DNA of 64,000 nucleotides from contig JAGTJL010000017.1 of assembly GCA_020746875.1 (NCBI GenBank), forward strand, positions 868,001-932,000, read 5' to 3'. The stretch comes from Rhexocercosporidium sp. MPI-PUGE-AT-0058 (lineage: Eukaryota; Ascomycota; Leotiomycetes; Helotiales). Below are positions 45,762 through 59,426 of the stretch, in pieces. Under the pieces are notes generated by a model. The model was not told where the DNA came from. It ran no database searches and worked only from the letters and a program-made list of their open reading frames with translations. Positions within the stretch are counted from its first letter, which is position 1; every line of letters begins with the position of its first letter. Both the position numbers and the translations under genes were made by a program.

Positions 45762-46139
45762 TCATATTAATCTCTCATTTCGTTCACCACTCAGTATCCA
45801 CACCACCTCTCCATTCCACTGCAATCGGCTCGCAGCTCTCAACTCCCTCCCTTTCTGTGCATGCACCTCCTCAATTGCCGTTTGGATCTCCAGCACTTCT
45901 TCTTTTGTTTTCGCACACTTTATCCATATCATGAGTCTACGTAGCAGCTCGTCGTAGTGTCTGTTGATCTTGGAAATGATGTGTGGGGGATGACATCTAG
46001 CACAGGTGTCATCGATTCGTTCTCTAGGGCCTTGGAGTTCTCTGCAGAGTTTTTGATTGCGTACAGAAGATTTGCAGCGCGAAGTGTGGTGTAGGAGGAG
46101 GTGACCGCAGGTCATGGTCGTGGCTGTCCCTTTACACAT
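45762..46139 (-). CDS. small Cys/His-containing hypothetical protein
   Basis: An intronless frame with a true ATG gives 125 residues. The first half has paired cysteines and histidines (TMTCGHLLLHHTSRC, then KLCRELQG, then DDTCARCHPPH), a pattern that could bind zinc. The second half is a charged helix (NRHYDELLRRLMIWIKCAKTKEE). I do not know the family. It could be a short real gene of the kind common in these fungi; the ordered cysteine spacing argues against chance. Its stop lies about 160 bases from the end of the convergent neighbouring gene. Confidence 0.5.
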   Translation of the reverse strand: MCKGTATTMTCGHLLLHHTSRCKSSVRNQKLCRELQGPRERIDDTCARCHPPHIISKINRHYDELLRRLMIWIKCAKTKEEVLEIQTAIEEVHAQKGRELRAASRLQWNGEVVWILSGERNERLI

Positions 46140-46928
46140 TTCGATTCCCTGTCTCTGATGTGTGGTTGTTCTCCGCTCAGATTTGTATTAGTTCTGGAGT
46201 TAGAACATTAGAAAGTAAAGAGGAAATGCCAGTTTTGCTTTAGATTATGTGTAGGCTCTGATGTGTAGTATGGCATGTCCTTGATCATGCAACGAACGGT
46301 CTATTCTCTTCTTGGGATTTTTACTCCTTTGTTGAAGATCTCAAGCTTCCGTGCTTCCATGAGGTTCGGTTGGAATCAGATAACAAGACATGTGTTTCGG
46401 GAAGAATCATCGAAAATATTGGGAACAAGATTCAGCTTCTTTGTTGTTATACTTTGGTCTCACATCCCTTTTGAAACCTTAGCGAGCATGCCACAGACAA
46501 ATCAATAAGGTATAGAATTCCCATTCTTGGTTCTCCCCTTGCTCCGTACTCTCGCAACTTCAAAACTCCTAATAACAAGAAATATGAATCTAATTGTATA
46601 AGTATCCTTAATAGCTAACTACTTTTATTATTCAAACTCCTTGAGACCCCAAGAAAGACTGCCATCAGAGTAAATTAACAAGGGGGGAAAATTCGTGTCT
46701 TCTTCTCATACTCTCCACGATGTATACTGTAGCTTCGATTACGTGACTTTGGAGATGTTGTCGTCACAGCAACAGCGTAAGGTATCGACTATTAGCGAAA
46801 ATAGTCCCCATTACTTTTTTCTCTTGGCCAATTGCAACCCCCCGCTTGCTTCCTAATAAGAGCAGTCCACGCAGCCGGAACGCCGGCAGTCTAACCTACT
46901 AATAACCCAACTTCAAGGTGTTTACTTT
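46140..46928. other. intergenic, A/T-rich
   Basis: About 790 bases, A/T-rich near 46560-46690. Short frames only; no gene seen. Confidence 0.45.
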
Positions 46929-47730
46929 TCATGATTTCGAATCCCACTTCGTACAAGTCATCTCGACCTTCTCCTTCTCCCCCTCAATTTGAACGATAAT
47001 CTCCTTGAGGGTCTCGAAGCCCAAATGTCCGTACAGTGGTCTCGCCACCAGCGTTGAGAAAAGACCAACCAAGAGATTGTGCTTTTGAGCAACATCTAAA
47101 CCCCATTGAGACAGTGCGCCGCCAATGCCATGACGTTGGTATTCGGGTTTGGTTGCCAGTCTCGTCATATGAAGATAGGAAAGCAGGCCGTTCTTCACTC
47201 CAGTATGTTCAAGACAAGTCTGGCGTGCTTTGTTCATGGTCTCGGAATAGACCTTTGTGCGTGTAGGATTTCATCCCAACGATTGTCGGAACCGTCTTCG
47301 TTTTCTGCCAAGGAATTGTTAGCTATTGTGAATGACTGATTCTAGACGGAAATGGGGAAAAGAGTCTGAACGACGCTTGGAGTGTTCCAGGTAGCTTTCC
47401 TTAAAGACATGCTTCTATAAAGCATGGCTGTCTTCGACCTTGCGCCCTTGCAAGGCTGAAACTTCCCAAAAGCTAAAAGCTACTGGCGTGAGATCTGGAG
47501 AACCTTCTATCTTAGTCTCTGCAACCACGACTGCGTAATCCCAATTCATTGGAGTTTTCGATGAACATCTTGGCCTCAATCCGAGTGTATTTATAGGTGT
47601 CTTCGGGATACTTGTCGCTGTAGGGGAAGAGATATTAGAAGACAGGAAGCTGAGGGTTTGTCGCGAGCTCGATTTGCGTCACAGCCTCGAGGTCATCCAT
47701 CGTGGTGCGACTGAGACTGAAGACTAGCAG
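46929..47730 (-). pseudogene. decayed GNAT N-acetyltransferase gene
   Basis: Reading leftward from about 47730, pieces of a fungal GNAT protein appear in collinear order: TTMDDLEAVTQIELATNPQ, a TAA stop, YLFPYSDKYPEDTYKYTR, then after a frame change WDYAVVVAETK and PVAFSFWEVSALQ, another stop, a possible exon NEDGSDNRWDEILHAQR, a further frame change, and an intact C-terminal block with the acetyl-CoA motif KPEYQRHGIGGALSQWG and ARPLYGHLGFE. At least two frame changes and two stops remove any continuous product. A short C-terminal frame (46929-47237) starting at an ATG could still be translated but lacks the N-terminal half of the fold. Confidence 0.75.
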
Positions 47731-48334
47731 CTATACTAAAGTATCTGTAACGGCCTGTGCATGTTGATTCTGCCAAATAGGCCTTAAGAGCTTTACATGG
47801 GTACCACTTCATCTACAGTATCAAGGAAAAATCGGGCTTTGGACACCTCCTGTATCTTTTCCAAGAAGAAACCATTTGTAACTTCAAACGCATTATCTCT
47901 TCAGCTAGGCCACGGCGTTAGAAGACTAAAGACGAAGATCATGGAGACGACCAAGCACGAAATGACGCAAAGCGTACGTTCCATTGTAGATCTCCGATTT
48001 AACCCGTCTTCCCTCCAGTTCCGGATCGAAGGGGATCAAGACCACCCAGGTACTGTCTCCTGGATGCCGCTGCGGGCATTGAGACCAAAAAAAATTAAGG
48101 GCATATGTGAATGCTCTCTCATGGTGTGGACCTCAAGAACCGAAGCACAAAGATTCGAACTATGGGCGAGGTGATGCATTTTGTCATAACTTGCTGGCGT
48201 GCCCTTTATCTTCAATCTCAATGAAAATCTAGCTTATTTAAAAGTACTTTTTATATTCACTGTAGCTTTTGAAACGGGGGAAATTAGGTTAGAACTGACC
48301 AAAACAACAACTTTTTCTTCTAGTTCCACCCTCT
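47731..48334. other. intergenic with an unsupported short frame
   Basis: A 125-residue frame with an ATG (47797-48174, plus) has no recognisable domain and sits between a relic and the 3' end of the next gene. I do not call it a gene. Confidence 0.4.
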
Positions 48335-49722
48335 TCACCGCACCTTCTCACACACAGTAATAAATGGACTCGCCACACCACCCAACCAAAAGCTCCCCGT
48401 CCTAACATCATGCACAGCCGTAGTCGCCCCCGGCAAGAACTTGCCTTCAATATCCTCCAGAACCTTTTCCACAACCCACTTCACCATCCCCTTTTCATTC
48501 TCCCCCTCCCCCTCGCCTAAAACCCTCCTAATCCTAAACACCGTACTCGGGATTTCTCTCAACGGCTCCTTAACCGGCCCATCAAGATTAGCAACCAATG
48601 CCAATACTTCAGGAAAGCACGCTGCGTAAATGTCGCCTTTGGAATCAATGCTGAGGTTGTCGACTGGCATACCGAGGTGTATTTCCTCGCCCCGGGTGAG
48701 TGTGTGGTTCGAGGTGGTCATGTGCGTGGATATAAAGCCTTTGGCGGAGTTGGCCACGTATATTATGCGGCTTTTGGAGGGCGAGGGGGAGGCAATCGAG
48801 GTGATCCCGTTAGCGAATTTGAAATCATGGGTTGCGGCGAGGTGGCAGGTGCCCCCGAGGGTGCAGTATGTGACACTACCGCCGCCAAAGAGCATTCCGA
48901 GGAATCGGAACTGGGCGGATAATTAAGTATATGAGCTTTGAAAGGGATATTAGTAGGTGGTGTACATACCTTTCCCGTTTTTGAGTTGTGATCGTTCGTG
49001 ATATAAACCCCTCCATCGCCAGTTGCCAGCAGATTATTCGGCGTTGACACCGCCTCATGAAAAATGGTCTTCACATGCTCCAGTGTCGAACTCCCTCTCG
49101 TATGCTCAAAAACCTCAATAGTGGAATTTGCTCCTACTTTCTTTCCATCCAACAAGTTTCCATTCTCGTCGATGGATGGTCGGTGGTTGTTCATCCAGAA
49201 GCGAAGTCGACTTCGCGAGAGAACTTCCAGAGCAATGCCATGGACATCGATTTCTTTACCACCTGTCGCGGACACGTAGTTGCCTGTTATTTCTAATTTG
49301 TGCAAGCCGTAGAGGCCGTCGGGTCCTGGTTCATCAATGTTGAGGACGGACACGTGATCGTTGAAATCTCGTGCTGAGATGTCGTATTTATCTCCACTGT
49401 TTGGTCTCTCAGCATATATTCTTCATCTTTTTAGCGGAAAAGGAGATGGATTGTTTATTTACCCAGGACTCCATCCCCTCCGACTAGAGATCGATGAACA
49501 TGCAGCAAAAAGAGTCCGCCCTTCTTCATCTAGAACCATGTCCTCGCATGACTGGAGAAGTGGAGATTGAAGTCTACGACATTGATAGGGGAATTCTTCT
49601 ATTCGTTGATGGGCGCGTCCGATTCCGATTGTGATGAAGAGGGTGTCTCGGAGGAACCATTGCCAGAGCACTGCGAACCAGAAGATGGCGCTTGAGGTTA
49701 TGATGATGGTTTTCTGGCCCAT
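48335..49722 (-). CDS. paraoxonase/arylesterase-like six-bladed propeller protein
   Basis: Three exons (49722-49463, 49396-48970, 48910-48335) close to 420 residues. The N terminus holds a membrane anchor or uncleaved signal (IIITSSAIFWFAVLWQWFL). It is followed by CRRLQSPLLQSCEDMVLDEEG, which resembles the first calcium-ligand region of paraoxonases, and then by HGIALEVLSRSRLRFWMNNHRP, STPNNLLATGDGGVYITND and GMPVDNLSIDSKGDIYAACFPE, the repeated propeller strands with Asn/Asp ligands. Paraoxonase-family enzymes hydrolyse lactones and aryl esters, probably here at the cell surface or in the secretory path. The substrate is unknown. The frame is intact and the splice sites are canonical. Confidence 0.82.
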
Positions 49723-50479
49723 TTTGAGATCATTGGACAACCCTGAAGAATAAGTATATTAGTGAATAGGAGAAAGGATGAGGCGAGAAATTCAAAGAGA
49801 GATATACACGAGACAATTTCAGTTGACAAAGGACGGAACCCGGCAAGTGATTCTGATCTGACCTTCCGCCGTCGAGAGGCACAGCTTCTCACCAGATACG
49901 ACTACGACCAGATGTTGCTCACTGCAGCCTCGAAGCACTTCACCCCTCCTCTTGGCGCTGTCAGATGCCTGCGACTTCCCGTCTTCAATCCGCACCCCGC
50001 AATCAACCTTCGAGCCTCTCTGTTCCAACAATCATGTTTCTACATCCATTAACATCTCCTTGAACCTCATGCAAGCCAGATTTACCACGGGCGCACGAAT
50101 GCAACCTCAACCAGTCAAGACAGGTAGAAGTCTCCCGGGACCTTGCTGGTTGGGTGTTGGCAGCTTGTCAATCTTGATTTTTGGCAAGCATGGGGATCTT
50201 GAAAGCGGGCCGGGGAAGTGCGAACGTCATATCTTTTAGACGAGGACGAGAACAGGCACAGGTCTTGCGCGCAGGTTTGTAGGTAGGAAGAGAGAAGGGG
50301 GTATAAATTATGGATTTCCTTGTGTGATTTTTATGTCTTGCTTTTGAGTTTAAATTGATACTTCTCGTCGTCTTCACGCTTTGAAACTTTCGCCTTATTT
50401 CACATCCTCCTCTATCTTGATCTTCTTTCCATCTGTACAGTACAAGTGTTTATTCATCCGTCAACAGACAAGCGTAATT
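49723..50479. promoter_or_regulatory. divergent promoter region with a TATA box
   Basis: About 757 bases between two divergent starts. TATAAAT at 50302-50308 is a good TATA box for the small plus-strand gene, about 170 bases before its ATG. No gene is seen within. Confidence 0.5.
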
Positions 50480-50878
50480 ATGGTTAGCACGTATATCATC
50501 GTCTCGGCGGTTATCGCTTTCATCGCTGTTGCGCTCGGAGCGGCGTATACCACCGGTGCTTTGGATCCTGTCATTGAACAGTTTGGCATCATGTTCTTCA
50601 AGGCGAAGGCGGAGGCTGAGAAGAAGAAGTTGCAGGCGCAGGGTATGAAGGAAGGACAGGATTTCGTTGGTGGTAAGGCTTTCCGTTTTTGTTTTTCTGC
50701 TGGATGGTCATGTATTTCATACTTGTATATAGTTCATACCTGGGCACATTAGTGTTCTGCTTTGCTCGGAAAGAGATGTGCTAATTGATCCTCTGCAGAC
50801 CAGCTCAAGGGCAACCAACAGGCAAGCGACGTGGCTTCAGGACTTGGAGGTATTGGTGGATTGAAGAAGGGATTGTAG
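50480..50878 (+). CDS. small single-pass membrane protein, conserved-type hypothetical
   Basis: Two exons (50480-50672, 50799-50878) close to 90 residues. One N-terminal hydrophobic helix (TYIIVSAVIAFIAVALGAAY) is followed by a charged amphipathic helix (FFKAKAEAEKKKLQAQG) and a Gly-rich tail (SGLGGIGGLKKGL). The compact gene has a clear TATA box and a canonical intron, which suggest a real, well-expressed gene. Function unknown; the layout suggests a membrane-anchored helix facing the cytosol. Confidence 0.75.
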
Positions 50879-52175
50879 ACGTGTCAATAAATATGGGAAC
50901 AACAACGCGATGTGTTGGGACGAATGATGGATTGATATACGACGGGACGAATGCTACAATGTTTCACTTCTTTCGGATGCCAAAACAAAACGACTCGGGG
51001 ATTGATGTATACGGAATGGCGAAATAATGGTACCTGATGAGATGTAATATACGGATAGTGTTTCCTATGAAAAGATATTGTGAGGCTGTTGTACTCCCCA
51101 CGATTAGACAGAAAACTGGTTTCGGTTAAACTCAGAAGATCCCAACAACAACGGAGGTACTTAGTACAACTGCTATAACACTTGGCCCTTCACCATAATG
51201 GACGCCAAACCTTATTCCAATCAACATGTCGTCAGAGAAACCTCTAAATACTCTGCCGTGCCGTGAAAGTATGACACCGGGAGTCAACACGTGCGACCAC
51301 CCGTCTCGAACAGCACCAAGACCTGCCAACGCAAAGACTTGCAGGGATATCCAGGGGGAGGCGGATGGTCCTGGATCACCACCTTGATTTCGTACATGCA
51401 AAGAAATATATTTAGCAGCCAAATCTCCGACAGAACAAAACATTTTGATACATGATCTTCAATCCGAGCTCGGCCATTGAATGCTCGTTTAGACTTCCCG
51501 GTTGCGGTCTGTCGCCTTTGCTCATCTCAGCAAATACACAAGCAACTATGATGTCAGTTCTTCGGATGCATCTCAAAAGCCGACTGACTGAGTCTTCGCC
51601 AGGGCCTCTTTCTTCGGTCTTCGTAATCAACAGCCCCGGCCGTTCCGCGCATCAATAGCGTCGTCCTGTACGTGCGAATGCTTTTCCCCTAACCGACGTT
51701 CGATCGTTCGTTCGTTCGTTCGTTTACTTGCCGGCAAACTGTTTACGTCTTACGGCAGCGAGGCGTGGCCTGGTGTGGTCTGGCCATAGTCACCACTATT
51801 AGACCGACTAACTCGTCCTCAGCCTCGCCAGACCATTTCTACGCTTCACTCGGCTTTTCCTCTTTGCCTCACTTATATTTGCGCTCGATGGTTGTGAGGT
51901 TTTCTTATTCTTGTCTCCATTGTTGATCTTTATTAAAGTGAGTGAAGGCTGAAAGAACAGGAGGTCCGCGCGCACCGTTTAGCTACTATCTCTTCACCCC
52001 GACAACCGAATCCCAATCGCATAAGCAGCGTCATCGCCAGCCAGCGAGGGATCCCCTTCCCTTCCTCCCCCGCCATCCCGACTTCGACTCGAACAGAACA
52101 GAGTCGAGTGGAACCGCCTGATCTCAACTGCTCGCTCGACAGAGGCGGTTCACTCCTATGAACTGATCTGCCAAG
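50879..52175. other. long 5' flank of the Ysc84-like gene
   Basis: About 1.3 kb without a recognised gene. A minus-strand frame with an ATG (51132-51443, 103 residues) has no domain. A CGTT microsatellite lies near 51700. The last 300 bases are C/T-rich, as in leaders of constitutively expressed fungal genes. Confidence 0.45.
51697..51725. repeat. CGTT tetranucleotide microsatellite
   Basis: Several CGTT units, the first interrupted, run in tandem (GACGTTCGATCGTTCGTTCG and on). The tract is short and non-coding. Confidence 0.75.
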
Positions 52176-54390
52176 ATGCAGCGAGTTACTTCGATGCTTC
52201 CCTCATGGGACAAAACGAAGACTGGCAGCAAAAAGGGCTTCGATAAAGCTTATGGCTGGGTAGATAAACGTGAGTCGCATTCGCAGACGGGCGATCGCAA
52301 AGCTTCTAGGATCCAAACAACTGACAGCTCAACAGTCGGCGCACCCATTAACAATCTCTCGAATAAAATCGGATCCGAAGCTTTCTGGCCTACAACTCTC
52401 GATAAAGAATCAGACAAAGCTGCGCGGATCTTGAAATCGTTTTGCAGTGAGTGGTTTTCTAGTGCGCAGATTTGCACAAAAAGCAATTACTGACTCGAGC
52501 GCAACTAGAGGACGGGTTCTACGCTGAGGAAGACCGCCCCTCGACTGAAGGAGTACCGAAAGGCAAACAGCGAGTTCTTAAGAAGATTCCAGAGAAGGTC
52601 ATACAAAATGCAGTGGGTTTGGCTATATTCACGACGATGCGGACGGGATTATGGGTGTCCGGAGCAGGAGGGTCTGGTATTTTAATTGCGAGGAAGGAGG
52701 ACGGTGAATGGAGTCCTCCTTCTGGAATCATGCTACATACTGCTGGCCTGGGATTTCTTGTCGGTGTCGATATCTACGATTGCGTGGTTGTAATCAATAA
52801 TCGTAAGGCTCTGCATGCTTTCACCAAGATCCGGGCTACGCTTGGGGGCGAAATATCTGCAGTCGCCGGACCGGTCGGTGTTGGTGGCGTCTTGGAAAAT
52901 GATGGGAAATGGAAGCAGGCAAAGTATGTTGCCCTGATCTAGTTCAATTGGGTCTGCGGATTCAATAGGGCATCGAGCTAATTTTCAATAGCCGTCCTGT
53001 TTTCACTTACCTCAAATCGCGGGGGTTTTACGCCGGTGTCCAGGTTGACGGAACCGTTATTATCGAACGAACAGACGAAAATGAACGATTTTACGGAGAG
53101 AGAATTGGGGTTGCAGATATCCTGGCTGGCAAAGTGCGACATCCGCCATATGAGATCAAGATGCTTATGGAGACCGTCAAGGCTGCTGAGGGTCGGAGTG
53201 ATGTTGACAGGAGCATGATGGACTTATTACAAGACCAACCTGCACCTGCAGATCTTGAGATCGAAGAGCCTGGACTCAATGGTCCGGTATTCGGTGTTCC
53301 GGAACCAGATGACCCGGATCCATATGGTGTGCTGGCTCTAGAGGCGGAAGGATTAGAGATTCGAGAGGCCGGTTCAAAGAGCAGACCTGCGAGTACACAA
53401 TTCGAGTTTAACCCTAGCCCGACGAGTCCGATGTATAGCAAGTTCCACCGACGAAGTATGGATACCTTAACAACGAGGAGCAATAGGGAGAGTTACATGT
53501 CGAATCGGAGTAACTGGACACGGACAAGCACCGATAGAGCAACGCAAACTACGGAAATGGGCACCCAGACCGACGACAAATTTACACCCAGTACAAGTCC
53601 AAGTCGCAGCGACGAGAGCAAGAAAATCATAGAAGAAGACGAGAAACCAATAGTTATCGAGCCAGAGGAGATCGACTACACGAAAATCGACCTCTCATCG
53701 CTGAGTCGACTGAACAACAGCGATGATTTCGATGGTACGACGGTGGCTGACAGCCCAAGAGGGCGCAGTAGTACCGATCGTCGCACCGTCTCGGTTGACA
53801 CTAGCAATATGACAGATGACGATGACGATGATGATTATGAAGAACCCGTGATCTTCGAAGCTGCGTCAGCCCAAGCTCAAGTCATCACACCCCAAGCTAT
53901 CAAGGCCAGAGGAGGCTTGGTAAACATCCCCAAGAGACCTCCTCCACCACCCCTCCCACCGCGGAACCTTGCAAGACCTGGAATGGTCGATCAAGCCAGC
54001 GGACGCTCCCCAATGAAAGACAGTTTTGAAGAAGTCGATCTCCACGGCATCGACCGCCTCAGCAACGAAGCTCCCCGCAAACTCAGCGACGCAAACTCCA
54101 CCTCTGACAAGAAGAGTCCTGAGATCGAGAAGGGCATCGTGATGGAAGATCTCGAGAAGGAAAATTCGAGGGACACCAAGCGCGAATCGCTAGAAGAGAA
54201 AGTCGAGCATGAGCTTGAGGTCCAACACATGAATGGTATCACGCCTGTTATATCAATTCAGAAGTCGATGGATGTTGAGGATGAGAAGATGGCGTTGAAG
54301 AATAGGGATGATGATGAGGATACTTTCCACAGTGTTCCTACCACGCCCAATGAGCAGATGGAGGTTAAGCCTATGGCTACCGTTGTCTAG
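52176..54390 (+). CDS. Ysc84/SH3YL1-domain (DUF500) actin- and lipid-binding protein
   Basis: Four exons (52176-52269, 52336-52446, 52509-52923, 52992-54390) close to 672 residues. The N-terminal 260 residues form the Ysc84 domain: KAARILKSFC, IPEKVIQNAVGLAIFTTMR, WVSGAGGSGILIARKEDG, PSGIMLHTAGLGFLVGVD, GGEISAVAGPVGVGG and SRGFYAGVQVDGTVI. Yeast Ysc84/Lsb3 proteins bind F-actin and phosphoinositides at endocytic patches. Here there is no C-terminal SH3 domain; instead a long acidic, disordered tail carries a proline motif (RPPPPPLPPRN) that could itself bind SH3 proteins. So this is the SH3-lacking fungal form. A role in cortical actin is inference from the domain. Confidence 0.88.
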
Positions 54391-55339
54391 ACAGGATGAA
54401 GGAGAGAAAGAGAAGGAGAGAAGGGGTGGTGAAATACTTCTCTTCATTTGATAATGTTTGATGTTTCATTAGCGGGATATTTGGTTCGGTCGTTTGGGTA
54501 GGATGGGGTTGGGTGGTTTGATGACCTGGGATATTACGACGCTTGCATATACTTTAAATGTAATCTTCACTGGTGGGTGTATGGACGCATTTGGACGATG
54601 GAAGGACAAATAAAAGGGTATGGACAGAAAGCCTCTGGGGCGTGGATATAGGATGAACCGATACACGGTCTGGATATCACATTTTATCAACTCAAGTGAA
54701 ATGAAAGGAAAGAGCATTTCGACGATACACTTCAAAAGCATGTCCAAATATCAATTGGAAATCTAACCAGTGTCATTGACTTCCTCATCCAATCAAAAGC
54801 TTCATCGAGCATTGAGTTCACAATCGAGCAGTCCGCCAAGACACATCCCTCCTCTCATTCCTCGTACTTCGCTCTTTGTCTCAATGAAATGACGTATTCC
54901 ATCGTTTCACTTTTGTAGAATATCGACCGGTGCTGTTCTGCCATGGTCCAACTCTTCCCCTGTGCTTGACAAGCAAGATCGGGAACTGGTGGATAAGCGG
55001 AGACTTTTCACTCTACCATCTCGCTTAATCACAAGGAGACGGAAGGGTATCAACAGTACAGGCTAACTCTGATTTTCGAGTTACTCGCTGACTTTACGAC
55101 ATTGCGCGAGCTGAGGGTGGCATTTGATAGTATTTGGAAGGCTTGTATTATTGTATTTGGGGTATTGTTCTTTGGAAGCTTGAGAGAAGAAAGGTGGAGA
55201 AAGGGGGGAAGATGGATGCAGCGCTCGTGATAGGATGTGGTGAAGGTGGACTTGGTGAGGGGATTTTTGAGAGGTTTTGTTGATAAAGGTACGGGACTCT
55301 AAGCTCTCTTTGCGTCGTCGAGAAAACATTATACTAATC
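54391..55339. other. intergenic
   Basis: About 950 bases between the Ysc84-like gene and the short-chain dehydrogenase relic. No open frame with a domain is visible on either strand. Confidence 0.45.
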
Positions 55340-56040
55340 AACAACAGGCATCTTCGGCTTCGCCATAGCACGCTCTCTCTCCTCCCTCACATACCTTCAA
55401 GACATGCCAAACGTCATGTTGATTGTGCCTGATGCCAAGTCGCCTGGATCAATCGGTGCAGTCTTAGTTCTGTGAGAGAGAAGATCCAACCTATTGCTTC
55501 GGACACCATTGCCAGCAATTCTGAGAACATGGACCCAAGACTCAAGCTCAAATATCTTATCAACAACGCGAGACTCAGCCTCGTCTCACCTCTCTTCGAC
55601 GGCCTCGACGTCACGGCGTTGGAGAGCGCGGTATTTGAGACGAATTTTTGGTGTCCGTTGGCGCTTATTTAGGCGTTGTACCCGTTATGATTGAAACCAA
55701 CCACCACTTCATCTCTCATACCAATTCAGGAAGATCAGGAGCTAGAGGGTGTGTTGTGATAGTCAATATCATAAGCGGCGGCGCCATTGTCCCCTTGGTT
55801 CTGGAACGGCGTCTACGCCGCTAGCAAAGCAGCTATTCTCATGATTCTGAGACGTTGAGCTTGGAGCTTGAGCCGTTGGGGGTGCGGACTGTTGGTGTTG
55901 TATTGGGGATTGTGAGGACGAGGTTTCATTCTAACCTTAAGAAAGGGGATGCGGAGGTAGAAAGAGAGAGGTTTGTGTTGGCGGAGGGGAGTCTTTGTAG
56001 GGCGATGGGGATTGAGGGGGTTTGAGGGAGGAGGAGGCGA
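55340..56040 (+). pseudogene. decayed short-chain dehydrogenase/reductase gene
   Basis: Plus-strand fragments follow the order of a classical SDR: GIFGFAIARSLSS (nucleotide loop, with a deletion after it), MPNVMLIVPDAKSPGSIGAV, YLINNARLSLVSPLFD (NNAG turned to NNAR), FETNFWCPLALI then a TAG where Gln is expected, VIVNIISGGAIVP, then in another frame FWNGVYAASKAAILMI with the catalytic Tyr-x-x-x-Lys, then in a third frame LELEPLGVRTVGVVLG and a C-terminal part. Two or more frameshifts and several stops make the gene non-functional. The fragments resemble fungal 1-acyl-dihydroxyacetone-phosphate reductase-like SDRs. Confidence 0.8.
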
Positions 56041-57145
56041 GTGGGAAGTTACAGGATGAAAGTGTGATGAGTGCGTTGGAGGTGGGGAGCCTGGTGGTGA
56101 GGGATGCGGTGGGGAGACGCAGGGGAGGACATATGTTGGTACGAAAGCGGGGTTGTTGAGGTTGGTGGCATTTTTGCTAGGGTGGTTGGTTGTGAGTCTT
56201 TACCTTTTCTTTTCTTTCTTTTCTTCGTTTAGAGTGATGAGGGCTTACTGTGGCTTTGAAGATGGGGAGGTGAAAGGAAAATTCGGAGATGAGTGGGAAT
56301 GGCATTTAGTGTTTGGAATCGGGGCTGACTAGTGTACTGTTTAGGATTCAATTTGTAGCAAGACGGGGCAGTTAGATGAGTTGGTCAAGGTTGAGCGAAA
56401 TATCGGCTGAGAGGGGATCGTTCTGGGGGGAAAGGGTGGTCTGAAGTGTATTTGAATTTGTCTTGGCGGAACACATTGCGTTTGGCCAGTGATCATTCTA
56501 GCCATCCCACGTCTTATTAAGACTAAATTTACTACCGTCACTGTGAATTTCTAACACTAAATGCTAGGTTTCTGAATTTTCATCAAACCAACGGATTAGC
56601 AAGCATCTTAAACGAGTCGAGTAGAGAAATCTCCAAGTCAATTGCCTTCCGACCTGGTTGAGCTCCCGAAGTGCGGGGTTCGCTTGTTTAGATTGCCCCT
56701 TTCCACTACCCCGCTAAGCGAACTCCCACTACCCTGGCTCGGTCCTTGGGACTCTTTTCGTGGCTACTACAATGGGAATATAACTTTGATGATCTGAGAA
56801 TTTAACAGAACCCTGTTACGACCAGTTCAGTCTCCAGAAGTTTGGTGCTACTTGCTTTTTGATTGGTTTGAGCCATCGTCGTACCCCGCTTGTATCTGCC
56901 GGTTTGTGATGGCTTGCTTTGAGGAGATAGCTCCCACTTGCAAGCTTGCTACCCCGCATTGCAGGGGGATTTCCATCGCGGTTGGATCCCTAATGCGAGC
57001 GAATTTCTAAAGAACCATTGGGATGTTAAAGACCCTGGATGACCATCTTCAGTCTCCTGAACAGAGAAGTGGCATATATCGTTGTTCTTAATCCCCAATC
57101 TCATTCAGCCAAGCTTCTCATAAGTCAACAAATAAACTCACAACA
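56041..57145. other. intergenic, 5' flank of the vanillyl-alcohol oxidase gene
   Basis: About 1.1 kb. The left part continues the decayed dehydrogenase flank; the right part holds the promoter of the next gene. I see no gene. The sequence has several short inverted CCCCGCT/AGCGGG-type motifs near 56700. Confidence 0.4.
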
Positions 57146-59135
<1,990 letters not shown>

Positions 59136-59426
59136 ATACGAAGGATAGTAAGGGGTAAATAAGTATTTATTATAATTTCGTATACGGTACATGCTTTGGA
59201 ACATTTCACCGAACCTTGTTTTGCTTGCTCTTCAGTGCTAATCGTGGCAAAAGAGAGAAAATATTAACTCATGTCGTGAATTTCCGGCTTCGTGGTTGAC
59301 TAGTGGTGACAGATATTCTCATACCACTTTTGTCTCTTCTGTCGTATCCATACTATCCAATGCATCACTCTCAGCGCCTCTGCTTGGTTCTACTGCAATA
59401 TACCGTGATGATGCATGGCCCATGCT

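Noticed and set aside
47797..48174. 125-residue plus-strand frame
   Set aside because: No domain, no supporting splice or promoter context, adjacent to a pseudogene.
48036..48180. GATTCGAAC, resembling a tRNA B box
   Set aside because: No A box, acceptor stem or anticodon arm can be placed at the right distance on either strand.
51132..51443. 103-residue minus-strand frame
   Set aside because: No domain; lies in the long leader region of the Ysc84-like gene.
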